DNA of 64,000 nucleotides from Actinomycetospora succinea (GCF_004363095.1 NZ_SNYO01000015.1:51415-115414), one strand, 5' to 3'; shown: positions 29,885-39,086, counted from the stretch's first letter. The notes: generated by a model from the sequence alone, not told the origin. A program made the numbers and translations.

Positions 29885-31714
29885 TCAGAACGGCGGAGGG
29901 TCGTCCGCCGGGTCGTGGCCCGGTCCGGGCGGTGGCCGTCCGGGTGGTCGGCCGGTGGGATAGGGGTCGTTGACCCAGACGGGCTCGTCGGTGGCGTACT
30001 CCATGGGCGAGGTGCTCGACCGGAAACGACTGGGGGCCGGGTCGGGAATGTCAGGTGTGACGGGCCGACGCGGTCGGTCGTAGGTGTGGCCGGTGGGGCT
30101 GGTCCAGGTGAAGCGCCCGGGTGTGGGCTGCTGGAGCTGCCAGCCGCCCTCGTGCTTGAGGCGGTGGTCGTGGCGGCACACCGGGTCGAGGTTGTGCTCG
30201 AGGGTCAGCCCGCCGTGGATGACGGCCAGCGTGTGGTCGATGTCGGCGACCAGGGAGGACGCCCCGCACGGAGGGAACACGCACGTGCCATCGCGCATCC
30301 GGGTCCAGCGGGCCAGCGCGGCGGACGGGAACCGCCGGCGCGCCTCGTCGGGCGTGCTCGGCGGGCCGGCCCACGCCGCGAGCTGGGCGCGCAGGTCCTC
30401 GAGGACGGGCGCCCAGGCGTCGGGCTCGCGGAGGCGCCTCATCAGCTCGGTCTTGCTGATGTGCAGCTCGAGCACTGGGCGGGCGGCGTGGCCTTGCCCG
30501 GGTGGTGTCGTGGCGTAGCCCGCGGGTCGGCGTCGGGTGACCAGTGCGGCGAGCAGGTGTCCGTCGTCGTCGGTGACCGCGACCCGCCACTCGGCGTGGC
30601 AGAGCTGGCGGGCGAACTGGCGCGCGAAGGGCGCGTGCACGATCCCGTAGCCGGGCATCGTGCCGGGCTTCTCGTCGAACCCCAGCAGCGTCAGCAGCCC
30701 GATCCGCATCTCGATCCGCCCGCGCCGCGCTCCGCGAGAGGGAGTCCGGGCGTCACCTGACTCCTCGGGCATGGGCTCGTGGGGCGCGGGCTCGTCAGGC
30801 ACGGGATCAACGGGCCCGCGGTCGCTGCGGCTGGTGCCGCCGCCGGGTCCGGGGCCGTCGGCGCCGACGTGGCGAGGTGTCGTGCGGCCGCGGGGATCAT
30901 TCGGGTCGGCGTGGGCGACGACGTGCGCGACCAGGGCATCGTCGTCCCACCCCTGGGGGCGGGGGCTGAGCAGCGCCAGGTACATGTCGGCGCGGATGGT
31001 GTCGATCAGGCCCGGATGACCCGCCGCCTTCGCCCGGAACACCAGCGACTCCACGTGCGCGACCGACAGTGCCCCCGCATCCAGGGGCAGGTCGAGCCCC
31101 GAGAGGTTCAGGGTGCCGGACTCGGTGCGCCGCGCCCGCACCCGCCGCTGACGCCGGGCCTTGTCGTACAACGTGGCCGCCCACTCCGGATCGAGGCCGG
31201 TGGCCAGCGCCTTGATGCGCTCGATCAACCCCGACAACGTGAGGTGCGGCGCCTCGGGCAGCACCGTCACCGCCACCTGGCGGGCGTGGTCGGCCGACAG
31301 CGAGGAGGTCCAAGTGACACAGATCCGCACCCGGTCGGTGTCGATCAGCCCGGCGTCCCACGCCGCCCACAGCTCGGGGATCGCCGCGATCGCCGTGTCG
31401 GCCTGCCCCAGCAGCTTGGACACCCGGGTGCGGGACTCGCACAGCAGCACACGCAGCTCGTCGGTGCTGAACTCGCCGAACCCCTCGCACCGCCCGCCGG
31501 GCCGGCCGGGGTTGGCCAGCGCCACCTCGCGGGCTGCTTGGGCGAACCTGGCCTCGTGATGGGAGAGCTGGCGGCGCCACGCCGCCGCGAGGGTCACCGT
31601 GTCGTGCGGCGACACCGCCCGCGGGTCGACCTGCTCCAACAAGGCGCCCAGCGCCGCGCCGGGCGGGGCGTCGGCGAGCCCCTCCGGCAACGATGCGAAC
31701 ACCTGTTCGACCAT
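29885..31714 (-). CDS. DUF222 / HNH endonuclease domain protein (REP13E12-like)
   Basis: 609 residues. The N-terminal ~350 residues are the helical DUF222 region (GFGEFSTDELRVLLCESRTR and following), and the C-terminus carries the HNH motif: DIDHTLAVIHGGLTLEHNL then CRHDHRLKHEGGW (about residues 515-555), with a Cys-containing FPPCGAS before it. The tail is Pro-rich. These multicopy genes are linked to mobile or repetitive regions in actinobacteria, but neither transposition nor nuclease action has been firmly shown. It separates the BldN block from the acyltransferase block and has no counterpart in the mycobacterial order I recall. Confidence 0.9.
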   Translation of the reverse strand: MVEQVFASLPEGLADAPPGAALGALLEQVDPRAVSPHDTVTLAAAWRRQLSHHEARFAQAAREVALANPGRPGGRCEGFGEFSTDELRVLLCESRTRVSKLLGQADTAIAAIPELWAAWDAGLIDTDRVRICVTWTSSLSADHARQVAVTVLPEAPHLTLSGLIERIKALATGLDPEWAATLYDKARRQRRVRARRTESGTLNLSGLDLPLDAGALSVAHVESLVFRAKAAGHPGLIDTIRADMYLALLSPRPQGWDDDALVAHVVAHADPNDPRGRTTPRHVGADGPGPGGGTSRSDRGPVDPVPDEPAPHEPMPEESGDARTPSRGARRGRIEMRIGLLTLLGFDEKPGTMPGYGIVHAPFARQFARQLCHAEWRVAVTDDDGHLLAALVTRRRPAGYATTPPGQGHAARPVLELHISKTELMRRLREPDAWAPVLEDLRAQLAAWAGPPSTPDEARRRFPSAALARWTRMRDGTCVFPPCGASSLVADIDHTLAVIHGGLTLEHNLDPVCRHDHRLKHEGGWQLQQPTPGRFTWTSPTGHTYDRPRRPVTPDIPDPAPSRFRSSTSPMEYATDEPVWVNDPYPTGRPPGRPPPGPGHDPADDPPPF

Positions 31715-32064
31715 GCACCGAGACTAGCGCCCACCCCCGACAACGACGGGCGGATTCGACGCACGGGTCCAGGAGCCACCCGAGATGCGGCGCCGACGAT
31801 CGTCTGTGTCGCCCACGCCGTCGAGGAGCGCCCGCGCCTCGACGCGCCGAGTCACTTCACCGACATCCCGCGCCGGGCCGTGGGTGTGGGCGTATACGGC
31901 GTCGAGCCGGCCGCCGTGGTGATGCCTGTGCTCGGCGCGCCGGCGCGATCCCGCAATCCCGGGGTTCGACCGTGGATGGCCGAGCGGACGCGGTGCGGCC
32001 CCGCTTCCGGCGGTCGCAGAGCGACCAACGGCTGCCGGATCGCCACATGATCGAGGCGCCTTTC

Positions 32065-32186
32065 CTGACGTTCAACGTCAGCGTGGCCGCCACGCTGACA
32101 ACACCCCGTGCGTCGCGACGCCCGGCGTGTCGCGTCACCGAGGATGTGGCGTTCCTGGCGTCGGACGCCAGCGATGCCGCATCGCT
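32065..32186. repeat. two structurally matched 32-bp double palindromes in a 500-base gap
   Basis: Unit A (32065-32096) and unit B (32155-32186) each consist of two overlapping perfect 8-bp palindromes with a one-base centre: CTGACGTT-C-AACGTCAG then AGCGTGGC-C-GCCACGCT in A; CTGGCGTC-G-GACGCCAG then AGCGATGC-C-GCATCGCT in B. Both are preceded by TTC. The units differ only where both stem sides change together. Between them lies GCGTCGCGACGC, another palindrome. The remaining 31715-32214 sequence shows no gene. Confidence 0.8.
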
Positions 32187-32214
32187 CGCGCGGCGACGCG
32201 CGGCCTGCTCGCCG

Positions 32215-33264
32215 CTACCCCAGGAACGCGTTCCGCCGGCCCGCGAGGAGGCGGTAGAGCGTCTGCTGGATGTTCTCGCGCACCTGGTCGGTCAGGTTGA
32301 ACACGAGCATCGGGTCGTCGGCGGCGCCCGGCTCGTAGGTGTCGGTCGGGATCGGCTCGCCGAACTCGATGTACCACTTCGACGGCAGCGGCACGAGCCC
32401 GAGCGGCCCGAGCAGCGGCCAGGTCGGCGTGATCGGGAAGTACGGGACGCCCAGCAGCCGCGCCAGCGGGCCCAGGTCGCCGATCTTCGGGTAGATCTCC
32501 TCGGCACCGACGATCGAGCACGGGATGATCGGCACGCCGCAGCGCAGCGCCGCCGACACGAAGCCGCCGCGTCCGAAGCGCTGCAGCTTGTAGCGGTCGG
32601 CGAAGTCCTTGCCGATGCCCTTGAACCCCTCGGGCCAGACGCCGACGAGCTCGCCCGAGGACAGCAGCGCCTCGGCGTCCGCGTTGCAGGCCAGCGTGTG
32701 CCCCGCCTTGCGGGCCGCGGCGCCGACGCCGGGCAGGCCGAAGACGAGGTCCGCGGCGAGCATCCGCAGGTGGCGGGGCACCGGCAGGTCGTCGTGGGCC
32801 GCGACCGTGGTCATGAGCGCGTCGAGGGGCAGCGTCCCGGAGTGGTTGGCCACCAGCAGCGCCCCGCCGGAGAGCGGCACGTTCTCGGTGCCGATGGTCT
32901 CCACGCGGAACCAGTGCTCGTAGAGCGGGCGCAGCAGCGGCATCACCACGTGCTCGGTGAGGTCGCGATCGAAGCCGAAGTCGTCGACGGAGTAGCGGCC
33001 GGTCAGGCGGCGCTGCAGGAACTCGCCGACCTCGGCGACGCGCGCCTCGAGGTCGCTCGGGCCCTCGGGGGTCGGCAGGGCGGCCACCTCGCCGACGGTC
33101 GGTGCCGCGTCCACGGCGTCGGCGGGCTCCATGCCGCGCGCGGCCTCGGTGCGCTCCTGCAGGGACCCGACGCCCGGGCGGCTCGCCCGCCGCGGCGCGG
33201 GGCGCGGGCGGGGTCGGGGGCGTCCGCCGTCGGAGCGCAGCGGGATCACCCGGGCCTCGGGCAT
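32215..33264 (-). CDS. lysophospholipid acyltransferase (PlsC-like) family protein
   Basis: About 349 residues from the ATG at 33264 (AGAGG seven bases upstream); a GTG at 33327 overlapping the epimerase stop is an alternative. The N-terminus is Arg/Pro-rich. The acyltransferase motif HX4D is in VANHSGTLPLD and the second motif is VGVWPEGFKGIGK (EG-F-K replaces the usual EGTRS). Sequence and position match the Rv0502-type acyltransferase that follows galE2 and precedes hem genes in mycobacteria. The acceptor lipid is unknown. Confidence 0.88.
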   Translation of the reverse strand: MPEARVIPLRSDGGRPRPRPRPAPRRASRPGVGSLQERTEAARGMEPADAVDAAPTVGEVAALPTPEGPSDLEARVAEVGEFLQRRLTGRYSVDDFGFDRDLTEHVVMPLLRPLYEHWFRVETIGTENVPLSGGALLVANHSGTLPLDALMTTVAAHDDLPVPRHLRMLAADLVFGLPGVGAAARKAGHTLACNADAEALLSSGELVGVWPEGFKGIGKDFADRYKLQRFGRGGFVSAALRCGVPIIPCSIVGAEEIYPKIGDLGPLARLLGVPYFPITPTWPLLGPLGLVPLPSKWYIEFGEPIPTDTYEPGAADDPMLVFNLTDQVRENIQQTLYRLLAGRRNAFLG

Positions 33265-33323
33265 GACGTCACCTCTGGTGGACGAAGAGGACGGAGCGGA
33301 CGGGCGGTCGGGGTCGAGCGGGG

Positions 33324-34376
33324 TCACGAGCCGGTGGGCAGGGCCCGGGCGACGGCGAGCGCCGCGTTCTGCGCCCGGCCGAACGTCGCCGGATCGATCA
33401 CCGGGCGCAGGTTGCGCCCGGCCACGAAGTCGTCGAACGCCTGCACGGTCGTCCAGCGCGGGGTGAAGCCGAACTCGTCCTGCAGCTTCGTCGTGTCGAC
33501 GACGCGGCCGAAGTTGAGCAGGCGCAGCTGTTCGGGCGAGAAGTCCACGAGCCGCGCCCGCCGCGTGAAGCGGCCGATCAGCGGCACGGCGGGCTGCGGC
33601 ACCGGCAGCGAGATCCGCCCCGCGCGCCGGATGGCCTGCGAGAGCATCAGCACCCCGGCCGCGCCGACGTTGAACACGCCGGGCAGGTCCTCGGCCGCGG
33701 CGCGCTCGAGCACCGCGACCGCGTCCTCCTCGTGCAGCAGCTGCACCCGCGCGTCGTACCCCATCACCACGGGGACGACCGGCAGCGAGAAGTACCGCAC
33801 GAACGACGTGTCGATCCGCGGGCCGATGAGGTTGACGAACCGCAGCGTCGTGACCGGGATGTCGGGCCGGCGCCGCGAGAAGCTCCGGACGTAGCCCTCG
33901 ATCTCGACGGCGTCCTTGGCGTACCCGCCGGGCGGGATCGCCTTCGGCTCGGTGGTCTCGGTGAACGTCGCGGGGTCACGCCGGCTCGCGCCGTAGACCG
34001 CGCTGGTCGACTTCACCACGAGCCGGCGCACCGTGTCGGAACGCTGGCAGGCCGCGAGCAGCTGCATCGTCCCGATGACGTTCATCTCCATCATCATCGA
34101 GCGGCCCCCGGACTGCGCGGGGTTGCCCGAGAGCGACGCGTGGACGACGGTGTCGACCTTCGCCGTGGAGATGACCTTGCCGATCAGCGGGTTCCGGATG
34201 TCCACCCGCACGAACTCGGCCCGCCCCATCCGCCGCCGCATCTCGCGCGACGGCGGCGTCGTGTCGACACCGAGCACACGCTCGATCGACGGGTCGGCGG
34301 CGAGCCGCGCCGCCAGGTGGCCACCCAGGAAGCGGCTGACCCCGGTGACGAGGACGACGGACGGCGCCTCCGACAT
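33324..34376 (-). CDS. NAD-dependent epimerase/dehydratase family protein
   Basis: 350 residues. Extended SDR: N-terminal nucleotide-binding motif VLVTGVSRFLGGHLAARL, STSAVYG near 125-131 and the catalytic Tyr-x3-Lys in GYAKDAVEIEGY (about 150-161; reads Y-A-K-D, so the Tyr/Lys spacing is not the textbook one and should be treated with care). It corresponds in order to galE2 (Rv0501), although sugar specificity is not shown. Next to the acyltransferase it may serve envelope glycolipid synthesis. Confidence 0.82.
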   Translation of the reverse strand: MSEAPSVVLVTGVSRFLGGHLAARLAADPSIERVLGVDTTPPSREMRRRMGRAEFVRVDIRNPLIGKVISTAKVDTVVHASLSGNPAQSGGRSMMMEMNVIGTMQLLAACQRSDTVRRLVVKSTSAVYGASRRDPATFTETTEPKAIPPGGYAKDAVEIEGYVRSFSRRRPDIPVTTLRFVNLIGPRIDTSFVRYFSLPVVPVVMGYDARVQLLHEEDAVAVLERAAAEDLPGVFNVGAAGVLMLSQAIRRAGRISLPVPQPAVPLIGRFTRRARLVDFSPEQLRLLNFGRVVDTTKLQDEFGFTPRWTTVQAFDDFVAGRNLRPVIDPATFGRAQNAALAVARALPTGS

Positions 34377-34415
34377 GAGCTGGCATCTCCTGCGGTCTCG
34401 CGGACGGGCGGGCCC

Positions 34416-34434
34416 TCCCGGCGAGGAGCCGGGA
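34416..34434 (-). terminator. hairpin after the bS22 gene
   Basis: TCCCGGC and GCCGGGA are exact reverse complements around the loop GAGGA, eight bases beyond the bS22 stop on the minus strand. It would insulate this highly expressed small gene from the epimerase gene. Confidence 0.5.
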
Positions 34435-34442
34435 CGCCGGCC

Positions 34443-34544
34443 CTACTTGCCGAGCTTGCGACGCTGCACGCGGGTCTTGCGCAGCAGCTTACGGTGCTTC
34501 TTCTTCGACATCCGCTTGCGACGCTTCTTGATGACCGAACCCAT
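34443..34544 (-). CDS. small ribosomal subunit protein bS22 (AURKAIP1/COX24 domain)
   Basis: 33 residues, [20 protein letters not shown] followed by [13 protein letters not shown]. It is almost entirely basic, as in the mycobacterial ribosome protein bS22 that binds near the decoding centre. GAGAGG lies six bases before the ATG. Longer frames upstream are not real. Order proC, HTH protein, bS22, epimerase equals Rv0500 to Rv0501. Confidence 0.92.
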   Translation of the reverse strand: MGSVIKKRRKRMSKKKHRKLLRKTRVQRRKLGK

Positions 34545-34705
34545 AGGAAACCTCTCGTGAACCGCTCTTGATGCTGCGTTCGTGATGCTGAACGTCGTGG
34601 CCGGCGACCGACCGGCCGCAGACACACCACCGTACCGGCCGTCCCTGCGACGACCGGTGGTGGAGGGGTGCGGCGATCGTCTCGCCGGCCCCGGTCAGCT
34701 GATGA

Positions 34706-34939
34706 TCAGCCGGCGTCGAAGTACGAGCCGCGCAGGTACTCGTGGACCGCGTCCTCGGGCACCCGGAAGCTGCGGCCCACCCGGACCGCAGGCAGCTCGC
34801 CGTTGTGCACCAGGCGGTACACGGTCATCTTCGACACGCGCATGGCGGCGGCGACCTCGGCGACGGTCAGGAACTGCACCCTCGCCAGGTTGTCCCCGTC
34901 CGCCCGACGCGGGCCGGAACCCGTCGTGTTGTTGGGCAT
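34706..34939 (-). CDS. helix-turn-helix (excisionase-type) DNA-binding protein
   Basis: 77 residues. MerR/excisionase-like HTH: FLTVAEVAAAMRVSKMTVYR and LVHNGELPAVRVGRSFRVPE, ending GSYFDAG, a highly conserved C-terminus in the actinobacterial Rv0500A group. The ATG at 34939 is used; two GTGs just upstream are possible. Despite the excisionase label it is a core chromosomal regulator, not a phage gene. Targets are unknown. Upstream, 34940-35162 shows nothing more. Confidence 0.88.
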   Translation of the reverse strand: MPNNTTGSGPRRADGDNLARVQFLTVAEVAAAMRVSKMTVYRLVHNGELPAVRVGRSFRVPEDAVHEYLRGSYFDAG

Positions 34940-35162
34940 GGGTCTCACCACTTCCGAGCACAGGCCGTGCCGCCGGGCTTCCCCTCCCGGCGGTTCGACA
35001 CGCCGTGCTGTGCGCGTGAGGGTAGCGGGACGCGTGTGACGTCTGGTTCGAGTCCACCCACTCGTGCGGCAGCCGTGCGTGCTGACGCGTCAAGCGTCCA
35101 CGCCGAGACCGCCCGGCACGATCTCGTCACGACGAACGGATCCGCGCGTCCGCCCGTCGCGG

Positions 35163-36005
35163 TCAGCCGTACTGCTCGCCGAGCGCGACCGAGCGGTCGC
35201 GCGCGGCGGTCACGGCGCGCGCCAGGGCGGCGCGCAGCCCGTCGGCCTCGAGCGAGCCCAGCGCGGCCGCGGTCGTGCCGCCCGGCGACGTGACGGCCTC
35301 GCGCAGCAGACCCGGGTGCGGGGCGGCGCCCTCGCGGCCGTCGCTGCCCGGCGTCGTCAGCAGCCCGCCCGCGCCCTCCACGGTGGCGGTGACCAGCTCC
35401 GTCGCGACCGGCCGCGGCAGGCCCAGCGCCACGCCGGCGTCGATCATCGCCTCGGCGAGCAGGAACACGTACGCCGGCCCGGAGCCCGAGAGCGCGGTCG
35501 CGAGGTCCTGCTGGGCCTCGGCCACGCGGACCGTGCGCCCGACGGCGCCCAGCAGCTCCTCGGCCGCCGCGAGCTCGGCGTCGCCCGCGGCCGCGCCCGG
35601 CGAGAGCACGCACATCGCGCGGCCAACGAGCATCGGGGTGTTGGGCATGACCCGCACGACCGGGACGCCCGCGGGCAGGCGGGCCTCGATCGCCGACGTG
35701 GGGATGCCCGCGGCCAAGGAGATGACGGTCGGGCGATCCGCGCAACCGCCGAGGGTCTGAGAGACCTCGTCGAGCGCGCCCGGCACGTCCCCGGGCTTCA
35801 CGGCCACGACGAGCACGTCGGCGCGGCGCGCGGCCTCCGCCACGTCGACCGCCGTGATCCCGTGGCGCTCGGTCAGCTCGGCGGCGCGGGCGGCGACGGC
35901 CTCGACGACCAGGAGCGACCCCGGATCGCGGCCGGCGGACACCAGCCCGCCCAGCAGGGCCTCGCCGATCTTCCCGCCGCCCAGGACGCCCACGGTGCTG
36001 CTCAT
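35163..36005 (-). CDS. proC: pyrroline-5-carboxylate reductase
   Basis: 280 residues. Last step of proline synthesis, NAD(P)H-dependent. N-terminal Rossmann motif TVGVLGGGKIGEALLGGLVS, then VAVKPGDVPG, VRVMPNTPMLVGRAMCV and the C-terminal signature EAVTSPGGTTAAAL. Normal length. It lies 19 bases beyond the sugar isomerase gene start region in a run of leftward genes that matches mycobacterial order. Confidence 0.95.
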   Translation of the reverse strand: MSSTVGVLGGGKIGEALLGGLVSAGRDPGSLLVVEAVAARAAELTERHGITAVDVAEAARRADVLVVAVKPGDVPGALDEVSQTLGGCADRPTVISLAAGIPTSAIEARLPAGVPVVRVMPNTPMLVGRAMCVLSPGAAAGDAELAAAEELLGAVGRTVRVAEAQQDLATALSGSGPAYVFLLAEAMIDAGVALGLPRPVATELVTATVEGAGGLLTTPGSDGREGAAPHPGLLREAVTSPGGTTAAALGSLEADGLRAALARAVTAARDRSVALGEQYG

Positions 36006-36024
36006 GGGCGCGATCCTGCCCCAG

Positions 36025-36852
36025 CTAGCGGACCGGGGACCGGGGCAGGTCAGTGCCGAGGTGCAGGCGCGCGAACAGCAGCGACTCGGCGAGCATGTCG
36101 AGGCGCTCGTTGCGCGAGCGGGCCCGCCGTGTGCTGATCTCGACGACCACCGTGCCCGCGAACCCCGACGCCCCGAGGCGCCGGCACACCTCGGCACAGG
36201 GCTGCGTGCCGCGGCCGGGGACGAGGTGCTCGTCGCGCTCGACGCCGGTGCCGTCACCGAGGTGCAGGTGCACCAGGTGGTCGCCCATGCGCTCGAGCAG
36301 GTCGAGGGCGTCGTCGCCCGCGGTCGCGGTGTGGGAGAGGTCGAGCGTGTACCAGCGCGCGCCGGGGCGTGTCGGGTCGTGGCCCGGGGTGTAGCTCGAC
36401 CACCGCAGCCGGCCGCGGCGCAGCGGGAACATGTTCTCCATCGCGATGCGCACGCCGTGGGCGCGCTCGAGCTCGTCGACCTGGCGCGCCAGCCCGTGGG
36501 CGTAGCGCCGCTGCCAGCGGAACGGCGGGTGCAGCACGACGGTCGGGGCGCCGAGGCTCGCGGCGAGGACGGCGCTGCGGCGCAGGCGCTCCGCGGGGTC
36601 CGGCGTCCACACCCGCTGGGTGATCGCGAGGCACGGGGCGTGCACGGCGAGCACCGGCATGCCGGTGCGCTCCGAGGCCCGGGCGACGGAGCTGAGCCGC
36701 TGGCTGTCGGGGTCGGTCCACACCATGAGCTCGACGCCGTCGTAGCCCAGCTCGGCGGCGACCTCGAACGCGGAGTCCATGTCCTCCGGGAACACCGAGG
36801 CCGTCGACAGCGCGACCGGCGGGCCCCCGTGCGGGGACGGGCGGGAGACCAC
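36025..36852 (-). CDS. sugar phosphate isomerase/epimerase-like TIM barrel protein
   Basis: 275 residues from a GTG. AP-endonuclease-2/xylose-isomerase-like barrel: YDGVELMVW, VLAVHAPCL, APTVVLHPPFRW, IAMENMFPL and LVHLHLGDGTG carry the Glu/His/Asp metal-ligand pattern. The final strand VVVEISTRR is a conserved last-strand Glu. It corresponds to Rv0498 in M. tuberculosis order. The substrate is not known; the gene starts three bases beyond the stop of the Gly/Tyr-rich membrane protein. Confidence 0.85.
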   Translation of the reverse strand: MVSRPSPHGGPPVALSTASVFPEDMDSAFEVAAELGYDGVELMVWTDPDSQRLSSVARASERTGMPVLAVHAPCLAITQRVWTPDPAERLRRSAVLAASLGAPTVVLHPPFRWQRRYAHGLARQVDELERAHGVRIAMENMFPLRRGRLRWSSYTPGHDPTRPGARWYTLDLSHTATAGDDALDLLERMGDHLVHLHLGDGTGVERDEHLVPGRGTQPCAEVCRRLGASGFAGTVVVEISTRRARSRNERLDMLAESLLFARLHLGTDLPRSPVR

Positions 36853-36855
36853 GGA

Positions 36856-38088
36856 TCAGCGGCTCAGCAGCACGATCGCGGCCGGGGACACCGTCACGAC
36901 CAGGCCGACCACGACCGCCAGCACGGTGGTCTGCAGGTCGTCGGACTTGCGCAGCGCGCGCACCCCGAACACCAGGCCGGTGGTGGCCGCGGCGGCGAGC
37001 ACCAGCGCGACGACCGGCTGCTCCTGCCACAGGTAGGAGAAGACCGTCCACAGCACGGCGCCGAGCAGCGCGCCCAGCACCAGCTGGACGATCATGATCG
37101 CCCAGTCCTTGGCCGAGTTGCGGGGCGGCTCCGGCTCCTCGTCCTCGAGGTACTCGTCCTCGTCGAGCTCGTCGGAGAAGCGCGTGCGGCCCGGCGCGCG
37201 GCCGAGGCCCGCGGGGACGTCGTCCGGCTCGTCGTCGTAGTCGTCGTCGAACCGGTCGTCGTGCAGGTCGTCGTCGAGGTCGGGGCGCGCCATCGCCGAC
37301 GCCGCGGTCGGCGGGCCGCCGTCGTCGGGGTCCTGGCCGAGCGGGCCACCGCGCGGCGGCGGGGCGCCGGGCGGGACCGGTGCCGGCGACACGGCGGTGG
37401 AGGGGCCGGCGTCGCCGACGCGCGCGGCGGGCACGCCGGGGCCGGGGACCGAGCGCGGGGCCTGCGGGCCCGCGGGACGCGGCGGGGCGCCGAACGCCTG
37501 GGTGCCCGTGACCGGAGGGGCGGGCGGCGCGGGCGGCGGGCCGGGCGGGGCCTGCTGGACCGGCGGCGGGCCGGGCGGGGGTCCGGGCGGCGGCATCGGC
37601 GGGCCGGACGGCGGGGGCGCCCAGGCCTCGCGCGGCGGCGGGTACTCGGTGCCGTTGCGGCCGCCCTGGTACCCGCCGAAGCCCTGGCCGCCGCCGTAGC
37701 CCTGGCCGTCGTAGTTCGGGTTGTCGTAGCCCTGGCCGTCGTAGCCGGCGCCGTACGGCTCGTAGCTGGTCCCGTACGGGTCCTGGCCGCCGTAGCCGCC
37801 GGGCTGCTGGCCGCCACGGTCGTAGCCGCCCGTGTCGTAGCCACCGGTGTAGCCGCCGGTGTCGTAGCCACCGGTGTCGTAGCCGCCCGACTCGTAGCCG
37901 CCCGTGGCGGGCGGGGCGGGGTCGGGTGCGCGGTAGGCGTAGCCGCCCGGCGCCTCCGGCGCAGCACCGCCGGCGTCCTCGGGCTCGGGGCGGCGACGGC
38001 GGGGCTGCTGGGACTCCGCGCTGTAGGCCGCCAGCAGCTCGGCCACGCTGCGCTGGGTGCCTGGTCGGGGCCCGTCGTCCCTGTTCAC
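36856..38088 (-). CDS. Gly/Tyr/Pro-rich membrane protein
   Basis: 410 residues from a GTG (VNRDDGPRPGTQRSVAELLAAY). Residues ~50-150 are tyrosine/glycine repeats of the type GGYDTGGYDTGGY and GYDGQGYDNPNYDG; ~150-250 are Pro-rich; ~260-330 are strongly acidic (Asp/Glu runs). The C-terminal ~85 residues hold three or four membrane helices. The Rv0497 neighbour of ppx in mycobacteria is a comparable membrane protein with a disordered N-terminus. The function is unknown. Confidence 0.75.
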   Translation of the reverse strand: MNRDDGPRPGTQRSVAELLAAYSAESQQPRRRRPEPEDAGGAAPEAPGGYAYRAPDPAPPATGGYESGGYDTGGYDTGGYTGGYDTGGYDRGGQQPGGYGGQDPYGTSYEPYGAGYDGQGYDNPNYDGQGYGGGQGFGGYQGGRNGTEYPPPREAWAPPPSGPPMPPPGPPPGPPPVQQAPPGPPPAPPAPPVTGTQAFGAPPRPAGPQAPRSVPGPGVPAARVGDAGPSTAVSPAPVPPGAPPPRGGPLGQDPDDGGPPTAASAMARPDLDDDLHDDRFDDDYDDEPDDVPAGLGRAPGRTRFSDELDEDEYLEDEEPEPPRNSAKDWAIMIVQLVLGALLGAVLWTVFSYLWQEQPVVALVLAAAATTGLVFGVRALRKSDDLQTTVLAVVVGLVVTVSPAAIVLLSR

Positions 38089-38093
38089 GCGAC

Positions 38094-39086
38094 CTACCGT
38101 GCCTGGTGCAGTGTCGGTCGTCCAGTCGCCAGGGGGCCGTCGACCGACGCCATCCCACCGCCCGGCTGCAGCTGGTCGAGGCGACCCAGGATGATCCCCT
38201 CGCGCAGCGCCCAGGGGCACACCTCGACCTCTTCCAGGCCGAGGGCGGTCATGGCCTCGTGGGCGACGACGGCGCCCGCGACGAGCTGGTGGCTCCGGCT
38301 GGCGGAGACGCCCTCGAGCTCCGCGAGGTCCTCGGAGCTCATCCGTGAGATGAACGCCACGACCTGGCGCAGACCCGCCGCGCTCAGCCGCCGCCGGACC
38401 CGGGGGCCGGCGCTGCGCGGGGCGGCGCCGGTGAGGCGGGCCAGCGAGCGGAACGTCTTCGAGGTGACCACGGCACGATCCGGCGGGCCCTCGCTCAGCA
38501 GCGTGCTCGCGGCCGGGGCCAGCACCTCGTGGGCGTACTCGGTGAGCGCCTTGAGCTCGGTGCGCTGCGGGGGGTCGGAGGTGAACCAGTCGCGGGTGAG
38601 CCGCCCGGCCCCGAGCGGCACCGAGATCGCGTGCACCGGCGCCTCGTCGCGGCCGACCGCCATCTCCAGCGAGCCGCCGCCGATGTCCAGCACCAGCAGG
38701 TGGCCCGCGGACCAGCCCAGCCACCGGCGCACGGCGAGGAACGTCAGCGCCGCCTCGTCCGGGCCCGACAGCACCTGCAGGTCGACACCGGCCTCGTCGC
38801 GCACGCGCTCGAGCACCGCGGGTGAGTTGGAGGCGTCGCGCACCGCGGACGTCGCGAAGGCCAGGAGGTCCTCGCACCCCAGCTCGACGGCCTGGCGCCG
38901 AGCGTCGGCCGTCGCAGCGACCAGCGCGTCGGCGCCCGCGTCCCCGAGCTTGCCGTCGGTGAGGTGCTCGGCGAGCCGCAGCGCGGTCTTGGTGGAGTGG
39001 GTCGGCGTGGGGTGGCCTCCGCTGTGGGCGTCGACCACCAGAAGGTGGACGGTGTTCGACCCCACGTCCAGCACACCCAGTCGCAC
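38094..39086 (-). CDS. Ppx/GppA family exopolyphosphatase
   Basis: 330 residues from a GTG. ASKHA fold: LGVLDVGSNTVHLLVVD (phosphate 1), FATSAVRDASNS, LLVLDIGGGSLEMAVG (phosphate 2). It lacks the extra C-terminal HD domain of long Ppx, like the short actinobacterial Ppx1. It degrades inorganic polyphosphate or pppGpp. Placed just after regX3, as Rv0496 is in mycobacteria, so it may link to phosphate stress. Confidence 0.88.
   Translation of the reverse strand: MRLGVLDVGSNTVHLLVVDAHSGGHPTPTHSTKTALRLAEHLTDGKLGDAGADALVAATADARRQAVELGCEDLLAFATSAVRDASNSPAVLERVRDEAGVDLQVLSGPDEAALTFLAVRRWLGWSAGHLLVLDIGGGSLEMAVGRDEAPVHAISVPLGAGRLTRDWFTSDPPQRTELKALTEYAHEVLAPAASTLLSEGPPDRAVVTSKTFRSLARLTGAAPRSAGPRVRRRLSAAGLRQVVAFISRMSSEDLAELEGVSASRSHQLVAGAVVAHEAMTALGLEEVEVCPWALREGIILGRLDQLQPGGGMASVDGPLATGRPTLHQAR

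Noticed and set aside
35044..35057. GGTTCGAGTCC, resembling a tRNA T-loop
   Set aside because: The flanking bases form neither a T-stem nor an acceptor stem, and no anticodon arm can be folded upstream.
37660..37900. Second CRISPR-like or tandem-repeat array
   Set aside because: The repeats are in frame with the Gly/Tyr-rich membrane protein and have no spacer of constant length.
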